Below are positions 7,468-15,851 of a DNA stretch of 26,293 nt, in pieces. Source of the stretch: Prolixibacteraceae bacterium (lineage in GTDB: Bacteria; Bacteroidota; Bacteroidia; Bacteroidales; Prolixibacteraceae); assembly GCA_003516705.1 (NCBI GenBank), contig DPCJ01000101.1, positions 1 to 26,293 on the forward strand. The letters run 5' to 3'. Below the pieces are notes generated by a model. That model searched no databases, was not told where the DNA came from, and saw only the letters and a list, made by a program, of their open reading frames with translations. The stretch's first letter is position 1; the number at the start of each line of letters is the position of its first letter. A program made the translations under genes and the position numbers.

Positions 7468-8715
7468 ATGCCAAAGCAAAAATACATTCTGCTTATAATT
7501 TTTCTCATAGTTGCTATTGCCACGCTGGTTGTCGGGTACACCTTTGTTCAGGATAAACCGGCAATGGAAAAGATAATTGAACAGGTAATTCCGGTTGACC
7601 ATTCAAAAGAAATAAAAGATGTCCTCACCCAATTCGACAGTATTTATAATGCTGCAAACGATTCGTCGGATGCAGTGGGCGGGGCCGTTGTAATTACTTA
7701 CAAAGGACAGATTGTTTTTACAAAATGTTTTGGAGTGAAGACAATCGGAGAAAATAACCCGGTGGATGAGAACACACTTTTCCGATTGGCTTCCGTTTCA
7801 AAAGCGGTTACAGGTGTGCTTGCAGGTATTCTTGTAAACGAAAATGTGGTAGGGCTCGATGAGAAAGTAACCGATCTGATTCCCGGGTTCAGGCTAAAAA
7901 ACGAAGAAAATACAAAAAATCTGACAGTCAGACATCTGCTCAGTCATTCTTCAGGATTGGAACCTCATGCCTTTGACATGATGGTGGAAGACCTTGTTCC
8001 GCTCGACCAAATCACAGCCCGGTTAAATGAAGCTGAAATAGCCGCACCACCAGGTAAAGTTTATGCCTACCAAAATGTGATATTCAGTCTGTTCGACCCG
8101 GTTATTCAGGCCAAAACACAAAAAACCTATCAGCAGGTGATGAAAGAAAAGGTTTTCGAACCTTTCGGTATGAAAAATGCCTCGCTTGATTTTGAATCGT
8201 TTGAAAACAGCACAAACAAGGCATTTCCACACCAGCAGACCGAAAAAAGTTACAAGGTTCTAAAACTGAATAACCGCTATTATTCAACCGCCCCGGCTGC
8301 GGGTGTAAATGCCAGTATTTCAGACATGGGCCAGTTTTTGCTTGCCATCTCAGGCAATGACGACGACCTTTTTCCGGCTGAAGCAAGGCAAATTACTTTC
8401 ACTCCACAAATCGAAACGCCTTTAAAAAGAAGTTACTACCGCAACTGGGGAGCGCTCGGCACAAAATATTACGCATTAGGCTGGCGGATTGTAAATTTTA
8501 AAAACCACACCATTGCCCATCACAGCGGCTACGTTTCAGGTTACCAGTCCGAAATTGCGGTTTGTTCAGATTACGAAACAGGAATTGCGTTGTTAACCAA
8601 CTCACCCAACAACATGTTCGCCACAAGTGTTCCCAAGTATTTATCGCTTTTGATTGACCACAAACAAAAACAGGAACAACAGTCAGCCGATACAATACTT
8701 GTCAACGTACAATGA
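7468..8715 (+). CDS. Membrane-anchored serine hydrolase, beta-lactamase/class C (penicillin-binding-like) family
   Basis: A 415-residue protein with an N-terminal uncleaved-looking membrane segment (about 6-25), then a periplasmic beta-lactamase-fold domain. The catalytic motifs are SxxK at Ser109-VS-Lys112, YxN at Tyr201-Gln-Asn203, and HSG at 352-354 in place of KTG. These are the motifs of AmpC-like esterases, D-Ala-D-Ala carboxypeptidases and related hydrolases. The substrate is not evident. Calling it a resistance enzyme would not be justified, since most members with HxG are peptidases or esterases. The gene is divergent from nth and 36 bases ahead of the ABC-F gene, so the two may share a transcript. 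Confidence 0.9.
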   Translation: MPKQKYILLIIFLIVAIATLVVGYTFVQDKPAMEKIIEQVIPVDHSKEIKDVLTQFDSIYNAANDSSDAVGGAVVITYKGQIVFTKCFGVKTIGENNPVDENTLFRLASVSKAVTGVLAGILVNENVVGLDEKVTDLIPGFRLKNEENTKNLTVRHLLSHSSGLEPHAFDMMVEDLVPLDQITARLNEAEIAAPPGKVYAYQNVIFSLFDPVIQAKTQKTYQQVMKEKVFEPFGMKNASLDFESFENSTNKAFPHQQTEKSYKVLKLNNRYYSTAPAAGVNASISDMGQFLLAISGNDDDLFPAEARQITFTPQIETPLKRSYYRNWGALGTKYYALGWRIVNFKNHTIAHHSGYVSGYQSEIAVCSDYETGIALLTNSPNNMFATSVPKYLSLLIDHKQKQEQQSADTILVNVQ

Positions 8716-8751
8716 TTGAGAAAAATATCAGTTTACATTTAAATTATTCAA

Positions 8752-10626
8752 ATGAGACCATTACTGCAGGGTGAAAATCTTTCGAAACGATGGAGCGAAA
8801 CGCTGCTTTTCGATAACATTTCGATGACCATTTTTGAGGGTCAGAAAGTGGCGCTGATTGCACGTAACGGAGCAGGAAAATCTACTTTACTCGATATTCT
8901 GGCTGGCAAAGAAACTGCCGATACAGGCAAGGTAACTGTTACCAACGACGTGGCAATCGGTTATTTCGAACAAATTCCGCAACTAAACCCTGAACATACA
9001 GTGATTGAAGAAATTTTTGTTTCCGACAACGAGAAACTGCGGACGATAAAAGCTTTTGAGCTGGCCATTGCCAAAAACGACCAGCATAAAGTGGCCGAGA
9101 TTTCGGCAAAAATGGATGAACTGAATGCCTGGGATATTGAAGTTGAAATCAAACAGATTCTTTCGCAGCTTAAAATCATCAATCTTGAACAAAAAACAGG
9201 CGAACTTTCGGGCGGTCAGAAAAAACGGCTTGCACTGGCAAAAGTGCTCATTAACAAACCCGACCTGCTGATTCTGGATGAGCCAACCAACCACCTCGAC
9301 CTCGAAATGATTGAATGGCTTGAGTCGTATCTCGAAAAAACAAAATCGACACTGCTGATGGTGACACACGACCGATATTTTCTCGACCGCGTGTGCAACG
9401 AAATCCTCGAAATGGAAGACAACCAGATTTACCGTTACCTCGGCAACTACTCTTATTTTCTTGAAAAACGCGATGAGCGGATTGAGATGCAGCAGGCCAC
9501 TGTTACCAAAGCAAAAAACCTGCTGCGCACAGAAATTGAGTGGATGCGGCGGATGCCTCAGGCCCGCAGCCATAAAGCGAAATACCGCATCAACGCGTTT
9601 TACGATTTAAAAGATAAAGCCTCGCTGAAGTACCAGAATGATGCGATAAATCTGAACGTAAAATCGGCACGATTAGGCAAAAAAATAGTTGAACTCGATA
9701 ATGTTTCAAAAGAATTTCCAGGATTAAAACTTATCGAAAACTTTACCTATAAATTCTCGCGCGCCGAAAAAGTGGGAATTATTGGCAACAACGGAACCGG
9801 AAAATCAACTTTTCTGAACCTGATAACTGGCAGGTTACAACCCGATTCGGGACTAATTGAAGTTGGGCAAACCATCAAATTCGGATATTACCGCCAGGAT
9901 GGAATTACATTTGATAACCGCGAGCGGGTGATTGACGCAGTTACAAAAATTGCCGATTTTATTGAGTTTGAAGATGGAACAAAAATGAGCGCCTCGCAAA
10001 TGCTCACCCATTTTTTGTTTCCACCCGATACACAATACAATTTTATAGAGAAACTGAGTGGCGGCGAACAGCGAAGGCTCTACCTCTGCACTGTTTTAAT
10101 GCAAAATCCCAATTTCCTGATTCTCGATGAGCCTACCAACGACCTGGATATCATGACACTGAATGTACTCGAAGATTATCTTGTTTCGTTTGGAGGGTGT
10201 GTGGTGGTGGTTTCTCACGACAGGTTTTTTATGGATAAAATTGTTGACCATCTTTTTGTTTTCGAAGGCAATGGCACGATTACCGATTTCCCCGGAAACT
10301 ATACAATTTACCGGAATAAAATTGAAGCTGAACAGGAACTGGAAAAAATTCAGGCTAAAAAGAAAGAACCCGAAAAGAAAACGATTCAACCTGAAACAGC
10401 TCAATTAGGGAAACGAAAACTGACTTTTAACGAGAAGCGTGAATTAGAAACGCTTGAAACTGAAATTGCACACTTGGAAGCCGAGAAATCGCTGGCTGAA
10501 GATACTTTGAACTCAGGCAGTTGCGCCCACGATGAATTGTTCCGCTTATCGCAAAGGCTAGTAGCTATTAAATCGCAGCTCGACGAAAAAGAATTACGCT
10601 GGCTGGAATTAAGTGAATTAATGTAA
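8752..10626 (+). CDS. ABC-F family ATPase (Uup-like)
   Basis: A 624-residue soluble protein with two ABC ATPase domains and no membrane segment, hence ABC-F. Domain 1 has a Walker A ARNGAGKST (37-45, first Gly replaced by Ala), LSGGQ (152-156) and Walker B LLILDEPTNHLD (172-183). The inter-domain linker covers about 220-300. Domain 2 has GNNGTGKST (345-353), LSGGE (435-439) and FLILDEPTNDLD (455-466). A charged, coiled-coil tail (about 521-624) resembles the C-terminal DNA/RNA-binding domain of Uup. ABC-F proteins act on the ribosome or, for Uup, also influence transposon excision and replication repair; which role applies here is not visible. It follows the hydrolase gene and converges on the PUR gene with only 10 bases between stops. 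Confidence 0.94.
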   Translation: MRPLLQGENLSKRWSETLLFDNISMTIFEGQKVALIARNGAGKSTLLDILAGKETADTGKVTVTNDVAIGYFEQIPQLNPEHTVIEEIFVSDNEKLRTIKAFELAIAKNDQHKVAEISAKMDELNAWDIEVEIKQILSQLKIINLEQKTGELSGGQKKRLALAKVLINKPDLLILDEPTNHLDLEMIEWLESYLEKTKSTLLMVTHDRYFLDRVCNEILEMEDNQIYRYLGNYSYFLEKRDERIEMQQATVTKAKNLLRTEIEWMRRMPQARSHKAKYRINAFYDLKDKASLKYQNDAINLNVKSARLGKKIVELDNVSKEFPGLKLIENFTYKFSRAEKVGIIGNNGTGKSTFLNLITGRLQPDSGLIEVGQTIKFGYYRQDGITFDNRERVIDAVTKIADFIEFEDGTKMSASQMLTHFLFPPDTQYNFIEKLSGGEQRRLYLCTVLMQNPNFLILDEPTNDLDIMTLNVLEDYLVSFGGCVVVVSHDRFFMDKIVDHLFVFEGNGTITDFPGNYTIYRNKIEAEQELEKIQAKKKEPEKKTIQPETAQLGKRKLTFNEKRELETLETEIAHLEAEKSLAEDTLNSGSCAHDELFRLSQRLVAIKSQLDEKELRWLELSELM

Positions 10627-10636
10627 TTGACGGAAT

Positions 10637-11005
10637 TTAAATATCTTCAAAATCGACGCCTGTAAAAGTGGGTGCAGGCTCGCTGGATTCAACTTCTTCG
10701 TTGCTTTTTTCGGCTAACGGCAGTTGGTTTTTGTTGATGTAACCCACAATTTCCTGCAAACAATCGGTAAACTTTTCAAAATCTTCGCGGTACAAAAATA
10801 TTTTATGTTTTTCGTAATGAAAATCACCGTTGTCGCTAAAATGTTTTTTGCTTTCGGTAATGGTCAGGTAATACTCCTCGTTTCGGGTGCTTTTCACATC
10901 AAAAAAATAAGTCCTCTTCCCAGCCCTCACCACTTTTGAATAAACATCCTGGTTGAATTTTGCATCCGAATTTTTCAAATCTTCTTTATTATCAACACTT
11001 TCCAT
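10637..11005 (-). CDS. PUR family nucleic-acid-binding protein (DUF3276)
   Basis: A 122-residue protein whose central part (about 26-95) matches the Bacteroidota/spirochaete DUF3276 family. This is a single PUR repeat related to eukaryotic Pur-alpha, with the pattern RTYFFDVKSTRNEEYYLTIT followed by a helix. It also has a charged N-terminus and an acidic C-terminal tail. Family members bind single- and double-stranded DNA and RNA and dimerise through the PUR repeat. The cellular role is unresolved. It has its own well-formed promoter upstream (11039-11069) and is the only gene of its unit; folD lies upstream on the same strand but is closed by a terminator at 11139-11158. Confidence 0.9.
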   Translation of the reverse strand: MESVDNKEDLKNSDAKFNQDVYSKVVRAGKRTYFFDVKSTRNEEYYLTITESKKHFSDNGDFHYEKHKIFLYREDFEKFTDCLQEIVGYINKNQLPLAEKSNEEVESSEPAPTFTGVDFEDI

Positions 11006-11038
11006 TCTAAATAAATTTGGTTTTTTTCAGTTTCAAGT

Positions 11039-11069
11039 CAAAAATAGAAAAATAATTCTTAGATGCAAT
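11039..11069 (-). promoter_or_regulatory. Promoter of the PUR-domain gene
   Basis: On the minus strand ATTG (11066-11069), a 19-base spacer and TATTTTTG (11039-11046) match the TTTG/TAnnTTTG Bacteroidota promoter with one mismatch in the -33 element. It lies 33 bases before the start codon. Confidence 0.6.
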
Positions 11070-11138
11070 TCTACTCTTATTTTAAACCTTGAAAATTAGC
11101 ATCTTAAATCATGGATTTTGAACATTAATATATAAAAA

Positions 11139-11158
11139 AAAGAGGCATCAGCCTCTTT
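11139..11158 (-). terminator. Intrinsic terminator of folD
   Basis: AAAGAGGC (11139-11146) and GCCTCTTT (11151-11158) form an 8-bp stem with a 4-base loop. On the minus strand it is followed by a long T-run (A-run at 11134-11140), 14 bases past the folD stop. Confidence 0.85.
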
Positions 11159-11172
11159 CTTAATTATTCATT

Positions 11173-12048
11173 TTAACTATAAATTTCTCTTTTTGCCGAA
11201 AGCAATGTGTTTTGCAAAAGCGAAACCCTTGTCATTGGTCCTACTCCGCCTGGCACTGGAGTAATAAAAGCGCACTTTTCTGCCACCTCGTCAAACAAAA
11301 CATCGCCTTTCAGCCTGAAACCCGATTTGGTTTCGTCTGATTTTACACGTGTTGTTCCAACATCAATTACAACTGCACCTTCTTTTACCATGCTGCCTTT
11401 AACAAAACCGGGAACCCCGATGGCTGCAATCAGAATATCCGCTTTACGACAAACCTCTTCAAGATTTTCGGTGCGGCTGTGGGCAACTGTAACCGTGGCA
11501 TTCACTGCTTTTTGCGACATGAGCACGCTCAACGGGCGACCAACAATGTTACTGCGGCCAATAATCACACAGTTTTTTCCGTTGGTTTCAATCTTGTAAC
11601 GTTTCAGCAGTTCCACAATTCCGAAAGGCGTTGCCGAAACAAACGATGGTAAACCAATTACCATGCGACCTACGTTGGCCGGATGAAACCCGTCAACATC
11701 TTTTCGCGGGTCGATGGATTCTATTACTTTTTGTTCCGAAATGTGTTTAGGCAGTGGCAACTGAACAATAAATCCATCAAGGTCATCGTCTTCGTTCAGC
11801 TCCTTAATCTTAGCAAGCAATTCAACTTCAGTTACATCATCTTCGTAACGAATAAGCGAAGATTTGAATCCAACTGCCTCACAATCTTTTATTTTGTATG
11901 CCACATAAGTTTCGCTGCCACCATCGTGACCAACCAAAACAGCTGCCAGGTGAGGTTGCTTTTTACCATTTTTTACCATCTCAGCTACCTCGGCTGCAAT
12001 CTCCTGCTTCATTTCAGCAGCCACTTTATTCCCGTCAATCAGTATCAT
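11173..12048 (-). CDS. folD: Bifunctional methylenetetrahydrofolate dehydrogenase / methenyltetrahydrofolate cyclohydrolase
   Basis: A 291-residue cytoplasmic enzyme of one-carbon metabolism. It oxidises 5,10-methylene-THF to 5,10-methenyl-THF with NADP and hydrolyses that to 10-formyl-THF. The catalytic Tyr48-x3-Lys52 pair lies in ETYVAYKIKDCEAVG. Family signatures KDVDGFHP (116-123), IGRSNIVGRP (163-172, in the dinucleotide-binding domain) and PVPGGVGPMT (264-273) are all present. It lies downstream of ffh on the same strand with a 95-base gap that contains a G/C-rich hairpin and short repeats, and is followed by a strong terminator. It may be transcribed with ffh or from an unrecognised promoter in the gap. 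Confidence 0.97.
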   Translation of the reverse strand: MILIDGNKVAAEMKQEIAAEVAEMVKNGKKQPHLAAVLVGHDGGSETYVAYKIKDCEAVGFKSSLIRYEDDVTEVELLAKIKELNEDDDLDGFIVQLPLPKHISEQKVIESIDPRKDVDGFHPANVGRMVIGLPSFVSATPFGIVELLKRYKIETNGKNCVIIGRSNIVGRPLSVLMSQKAVNATVTVAHSRTENLEEVCRKADILIAAIGVPGFVKGSMVKEGAVVIDVGTTRVKSDETKSGFRLKGDVLFDEVAEKCAFITPVPGGVGPMTRVSLLQNTLLSAKREIYS

Positions 12049-12064
12049 ATTTTGAAGAATTTGC

Positions 12065-12089
12065 CGGAAGTCCGATATCGGAAGTCCGA
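12065..12089. repeat. Short direct repeat CGGAAGTCCGA, two copies
   Basis: CGGAAGTCCGA occurs at 12065-12075 and 12079-12089, separated by TAT, with a CCGATATCGG palindrome across the junction. It is non-coding and sits in the ffh-folD gap. Confidence 0.7.
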
Positions 12090-12111
12090 AGTTGTTTTTC
12101 TATTATTCAAA

Positions 12112-12142
12112 CTCTCCCCCTCGGGGGAGTCGGTGGGGGCTT
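12112..12142. repeat. C-rich/G-rich intergenic hairpin element after ffh
   Basis: CTCCCCC (12114-12120) and GGGGGAG (12123-12129) form a tight hairpin, followed by a second G-run and CTT at 12134-12142, directly beside the ffh stop codon. From memory, units of this layout (a C-run, a G-run, then GGGGGCTT) recur in intergenic regions of many Bacteroidota genomes. Its role, such as mRNA 3'-end formation or a dispersed repeat, is not established by this sequence. Confidence 0.55.
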
Positions 12143-12143
12143 C

Positions 12144-13472
12144 TTATCTTTTTTTCATGCTGCTCATTGCCCGCTGCATGTTGTTGCCCTGCGAAACCAT
12201 TTTCATCATCCGGCGGGTTTCGTCGAACTGTTTTAAAAGACGATTCACTTCCTGAACATCGGTTCCCGACCCGTCGGCAATACGTTTGCGGCGGGTTCCG
12301 TTGATAAGTGCAGGATTTTCACGTTCATAAGGAGTCATCGAATAGATAATTGCTTCAATATGTTTGAATGCGTCGTTGTCGATATCAAGGTTCTTCATGG
12401 CTTTGCCCATTCCCGGAATCATCCCCACCACATCTTTCAGGTTACCCATCTTTTTGATTTGGCTGATTTGCTTCAGGAAATCGTTAAAGTTGAATGTATT
12501 CTGCGCCAGTTTCTTTTGCAATTTCCGGGCTTCTTCAGCATCAAACTGTTCCTGTGCTTTTTCAACCAGCGAAACGATGTCACCCATCCCGAGGATACGG
12601 TCGGCCATACGGTCGGGGTGGAAAATATCTATTGCATCGAGTTTTTCCCCGGTTCCCACAAATTTGATGGGTTTTTCAACAACCGCGCGTATCGAAAGCG
12701 CCGCACCACCGCGGGTATCGCCATCAAGTTTGGTAAGCACCACGCCGTCGAAATCGAGCCTGTCGTTAAATTCCTTGGCTGTGTTCACCGCATCCTGCCC
12801 AGTCATCGAATCGACAACAAACAGAATTTCATCGGGATTCACCGCATTTTTGATGGCGGCAATTTCTTTCATCATCTGTTCATCAACCGCCAAACGACCT
12901 GCGGTGTCGATAATGACAATGTCGTTCCCGTTCTTTTTTGCTTCGGCAATGGCATTTTTCGCAATCTTCACCGGGTCCATGCTGCCCTCTTCAGTATAAA
13001 CCGGAACATTAATTTGAGAACCCAGCACTTTTAACTGCTCGATAGCTGCAGGACGGTAAACGTCACCTGCAACCAAAAGCGGGTGCCGGCCTTTTTTGCT
13101 TTTCAACATCAGTGCCAGTTTGCCCGAGAAAGTGGTTTTACCCGAACCCTGCAACCCTGACATTAGGATAATCGCTGGTTTGCTCTTCAGGTTGATGTCG
13201 GTGAATTTGCCACCCATCAGTTCGGTGAGTTCGTCTTTTACAATTTTCACCATTAACTGGCCGGGTTTAATGGCTGTTAAAACCTGCTGACCCAAGGCTT
13301 TCTCCTTCACATCATCGGTAAACTTCTTGGCAATCTTAAAATTTACGTCGGCATCAAGCAGCGCGCGCCTGATTTCTTTCAATGTCTCGGCAACATTGAT
13401 TTCAGTAATTTTTCCTTCGCCTTTTAACAGCTTAAATGACCTCTCGAGCCTATCGCTTAAATTCTCAAACAT
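12144..13472 (-). CDS. ffh: Signal recognition particle protein Ffh (SRP54)
   Basis: A 442-residue GTPase that binds 4.5S RNA and signal sequences of nascent chains and delivers ribosomes to FtsY at the inner membrane. The N domain (about 1-90) is followed by the G domain with GLQGSGKTT (106-114), DTAGR (189-193) and TKLD (247-250). The C-terminal methionine-rich M domain (about 327-434) has the RNA-binding segment SGTDVQEVNRLLKQF (402-416). Length is normal. It has its own promoter at 13501-13531 and is divergent from tex, with a 211-base shared region. Confidence 0.98.
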   Translation of the reverse strand: MFENLSDRLERSFKLLKGEGKITEINVAETLKEIRRALLDADVNFKIAKKFTDDVKEKALGQQVLTAIKPGQLMVKIVKDELTELMGGKFTDINLKSKPAIILMSGLQGSGKTTFSGKLALMLKSKKGRHPLLVAGDVYRPAAIEQLKVLGSQINVPVYTEEGSMDPVKIAKNAIAEAKKNGNDIVIIDTAGRLAVDEQMMKEIAAIKNAVNPDEILFVVDSMTGQDAVNTAKEFNDRLDFDGVVLTKLDGDTRGGAALSIRAVVEKPIKFVGTGEKLDAIDIFHPDRMADRILGMGDIVSLVEKAQEQFDAEEARKLQKKLAQNTFNFNDFLKQISQIKKMGNLKDVVGMIPGMGKAMKNLDIDNDAFKHIEAIIYSMTPYERENPALINGTRRKRIADGSGTDVQEVNRLLKQFDETRRMMKMVSQGNNMQRAMSSMKKR

Positions 13473-13500
13473 CGTTCTAATTTCTTTTGAAAATGAGGTG

Positions 13501-13531
13501 CAAAAATAAGGTTTAATGTTTAATGTTCAAG
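13501..13531 (-). promoter_or_regulatory. Promoter of ffh
   Basis: On the minus strand CTTG (13528-13531), a 19-base spacer and TATTTTTG (13501-13508) match the Bacteroidota promoter with one mismatch in the -33 element, 28 bases before the start codon. Confidence 0.6.
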
Positions 13532-13576
13532 GTGAAAAATTAAAGGATTGGAAAAAAGTTTAAACGTTGCGCACGT

Positions 13577-13588
13577 GAATTCGAATTC
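13577..13588. promoter_or_regulatory. 12-base palindrome in the ffh-tex divergent region
   Basis: GAATTCGAATTC is a perfect palindrome flanked on each side by GCGC (13569-13572 and 13589-13592), 45 bases upstream of the tex -33 element. It may be a regulator site; nothing in the window identifies the factor. Confidence 0.3.
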
Positions 13589-13632
13589 GCGCATTTCAGC
13601 GGCTTATCGCCCACTTGAATACGGACAGGGAA

Positions 13633-13662
13633 TTTGGTGAACCCATTTCTTTTCTAACTTTG
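13633..13662 (+). promoter_or_regulatory. Promoter of tex
   Basis: TTTG (13633-13636), an 18-base spacer and TAACTTTG (13655-13662) match both elements of the Bacteroidota promoter exactly, 21 bases before the tex ATG. The predicted leader is very short. Confidence 0.7.
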
Positions 13663-13683
13663 CCCTTTGTTTAAAACTTCTTT

Positions 13684-15810
13684 ATGAATTCCAAGATCAT
13701 CGAAATAATTGCTCAGACGCTGAGAATCAGAACCGGACAGGTTACAAATACAATCACGCTGCTTGACGAAGGCGCTACCGTGCCTTTTATTTCGCGTTAC
13801 CGGAAAGAGCGTACAGGAAGTCTCGACGAAGTGCAGGTATTAAACATTAAAGAGCAGCACGAAAAATTTACTGAACTCGAAAAACGCAAGGAAACAGTTT
13901 TAAAAACCATTGAAGAGCAACAGTTGCTAACACCCGAGTTGAAAACACGGATTGAAAATTGTTTTGATGGGGTTGAACTTGAAGATATTTACCTGCCCTA
14001 CAAACCCAAACGCCGGACACGCGCCACCATTGCCCGCGAAAAGGGACTCGAACCACTGGCAAAAATTATGATGAAACAACTGGAACGCAGCATCGAAACA
14101 CGGGCGGCTTCGCTTTTAAACGACCTGGTGGAAACCGTGGATGAAGCGCTGGCCGGTGCCCGCGATATAATTGCCGAGTGGATTAGCGAGAACGAAAAAG
14201 CCAGAAATATTGTCCGTCGCGGGTTTGAAAACAGCGCTGAAATCATTTCGAAAGTGATAAAGGGAAAGGAAACCGAAGCTGAAAAATACCGCGATTATTT
14301 TGATTGGAAAGAGCCGCTGAAAAAATGCCCTTCACACCGGCTGCTTGCCATGCGTCGTGGCGAAAACGAAGGCTTTTTGCGGGTTTCAATTACGCCCGAT
14401 GTCGATAAAATTCTTGAACACCTGACCCGCTTTTTTGCAACCGGACTGAACAGTTGTGCCGACCATGTTGAAATGGCGGTGAACGACAGCCTGAAACGAC
14501 TGATTCAACCTTCGATTGAAACCGAATTTGCCGCTCTTTCAAAAGAAAAAGCCGACGAGGAAGCCATTCGGGTTTTTGCCGAAAATATGCGTCAGTTGTT
14601 TCTGGCCCCGCCGTTAGGGCAAAAGCGGGTACTGGCTATCGACCCCGGTTACCGCACCGGCTGCAAAATTGTATGTTTAGATGAACAGGGGAACCTGTTA
14701 CACAACGAGACCATTTATCCGCACAAACCACAGGAAGATTTTAAAATGGCGGCGAAAAAGCTGTCTTCGATGGTGGAGATGTATAAAATTGAAGCAGTGG
14801 CCATTGGCGACGGAACTGCCAGTCGCGAAACCGAAGCTTTTATAAAAAGGCTTCATTTCGATCGCGAACTGCGCATTTATATGGTAAACGAGGATGGCGC
14901 TTCGGTGTATTCGGCTTCGTCGATTGCGCGTCAGGAATTTCCGCAATACGATGTTACTGTGCGCGGCGCTGTTTCTATTGGCCGGAGATTGATGGATCCG
15001 CTGGCTGAACTCGTAAAAATCGACCCGAAAAGCATTGGCGTTGGCCAGTACCAGCACGATGTTGACCAGAAAAAACTAAAAAACAGCCTAGATTCAGTGG
15101 TCGAACTCAGCGTAAACTCAGTGGGCGTAAACCTGAATACGGCCAGCAAACATTTGCTTACCTACATTTCAGGTTTGGGGCCACAATTAGCTGAAAACAT
15201 TACGGTCTACCGCAAAGAAAATGGTCCGTTTGCTTCGCGCGATGAACTGAAAAAAGTGCCACGAATGGGGCCGGTAGCTTTTGAACAGTCGGCGGGATTT
15301 TTAAGAATTCCTGATGCTAAAAATCCGCTCGATAACTCGGCGGTTCACCCTGAATCGTACAAAATTGTGGAGAGGATTGCCAAAGATTTGAAATGCGGCA
15401 TCAGCGAACTTGTGCGCAATGAAATACTTGTGAACCAAATTGACTGGCAAAAATATGTTACCGAAAAAACAGGGTTACCAACGCTGAACGATATTAAAGC
15501 AGAATTGCTGAAACCAGGCCGCGACCCGCGAAAAGCCATCAAAATATTTGAGTTCGCCGAAGGAGTTTATTCAATTAACGATTTAAAAGAAGGGATGGTT
15601 TTGCCCGGAATTGTAAACAACATCACCAACTTCGGGGCGTTTGTCGATTTGGGAATCAAGGAATCGGGGCTGATTCACATTTCTGAAATGGCCGACAAGT
15701 TTATTTCTGACCCGAACACGGTAGTGAAACTACAGCAACACCTGATGGTGCGTGTAAAAGAAGTGGATATTGCCCGCAAACGAATTCAGCTTTCGTTAAA
15801 AGGTTTATAA
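13684..15810 (+). CDS. tex: Tex family RNA-binding transcription accessory protein
   Basis: A 708-residue protein with the full Tex architecture: an N-terminal helical domain, a YqgF-like RNase-H-fold domain (about 315-440, beginning RVLAIDPGYRTGCK), a helix-hairpin-helix region (about 484-545, including SGLGPQLAENI), and a C-terminal S1 RNA-binding domain (about 634-706, with NNITNFGAFVDLG). Family members are cytoplasmic, bind nucleic acids and affect transcription and stress tolerance; the exact mechanism is not settled. It is somewhat shorter than the 770-785 residues of proteobacterial Tex because it stops right after the S1 domain. It has its own promoter and ends within a large palindrome that can serve as terminator. 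Confidence 0.96.
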   Translation: MNSKIIEIIAQTLRIRTGQVTNTITLLDEGATVPFISRYRKERTGSLDEVQVLNIKEQHEKFTELEKRKETVLKTIEEQQLLTPELKTRIENCFDGVELEDIYLPYKPKRRTRATIAREKGLEPLAKIMMKQLERSIETRAASLLNDLVETVDEALAGARDIIAEWISENEKARNIVRRGFENSAEIISKVIKGKETEAEKYRDYFDWKEPLKKCPSHRLLAMRRGENEGFLRVSITPDVDKILEHLTRFFATGLNSCADHVEMAVNDSLKRLIQPSIETEFAALSKEKADEEAIRVFAENMRQLFLAPPLGQKRVLAIDPGYRTGCKIVCLDEQGNLLHNETIYPHKPQEDFKMAAKKLSSMVEMYKIEAVAIGDGTASRETEAFIKRLHFDRELRIYMVNEDGASVYSASSIARQEFPQYDVTVRGAVSIGRRLMDPLAELVKIDPKSIGVGQYQHDVDQKKLKNSLDSVVELSVNSVGVNLNTASKHLLTYISGLGPQLAENITVYRKENGPFASRDELKKVPRMGPVAFEQSAGFLRIPDAKNPLDNSAVHPESYKIVERIAKDLKCGISELVRNEILVNQIDWQKYVTEKTGLPTLNDIKAELLKPGRDPRKAIKIFEFAEGVYSINDLKEGMVLPGIVNNITNFGAFVDLGIKESGLIHISEMADKFISDPNTVVKLQQHLMVRVKEVDIARKRIQLSLKGL

Positions 15811-15846
15811 CATTTTCAAAGTTTTAAACTTTGAAAATGTTATAAA
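15804..15846. terminator. 43-nt perfect palindrome, likely bidirectional terminator
   Basis: Two 21-base arms are perfectly complementary around a single central T at 15825. The tex stop codon (15808-15810) is inside the left arm, and the acidic-protein stop on the other strand begins six bases past the right arm. The stem is A/T-rich and has no separate T-tract, so it is an unusual terminator, but its placement between convergent genes supports that role. Confidence 0.65.
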
Positions 15847-15851
15847 TCCGG

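Noticed and set aside
7468..8715. Calling the serine hydrolase an antibiotic-resistance beta-lactamase
   Set aside because: It has HSG in place of KTG and a membrane anchor; proteins with these motifs are mostly peptidases or esterases, and nothing in the context suggests resistance.
8983..9573. 196-codon minus-strand frame opposite the ABC-F gene
   Set aside because: It covers the signature and Walker motifs of the ABC-F frame on the other strand and resembles no protein; it is an antisense shadow.
12360..13034. 224-codon plus-strand frame opposite ffh
   Set aside because: It lies entirely within ffh on the other strand and has no recognisable domain; ffh matches its family over its full length.
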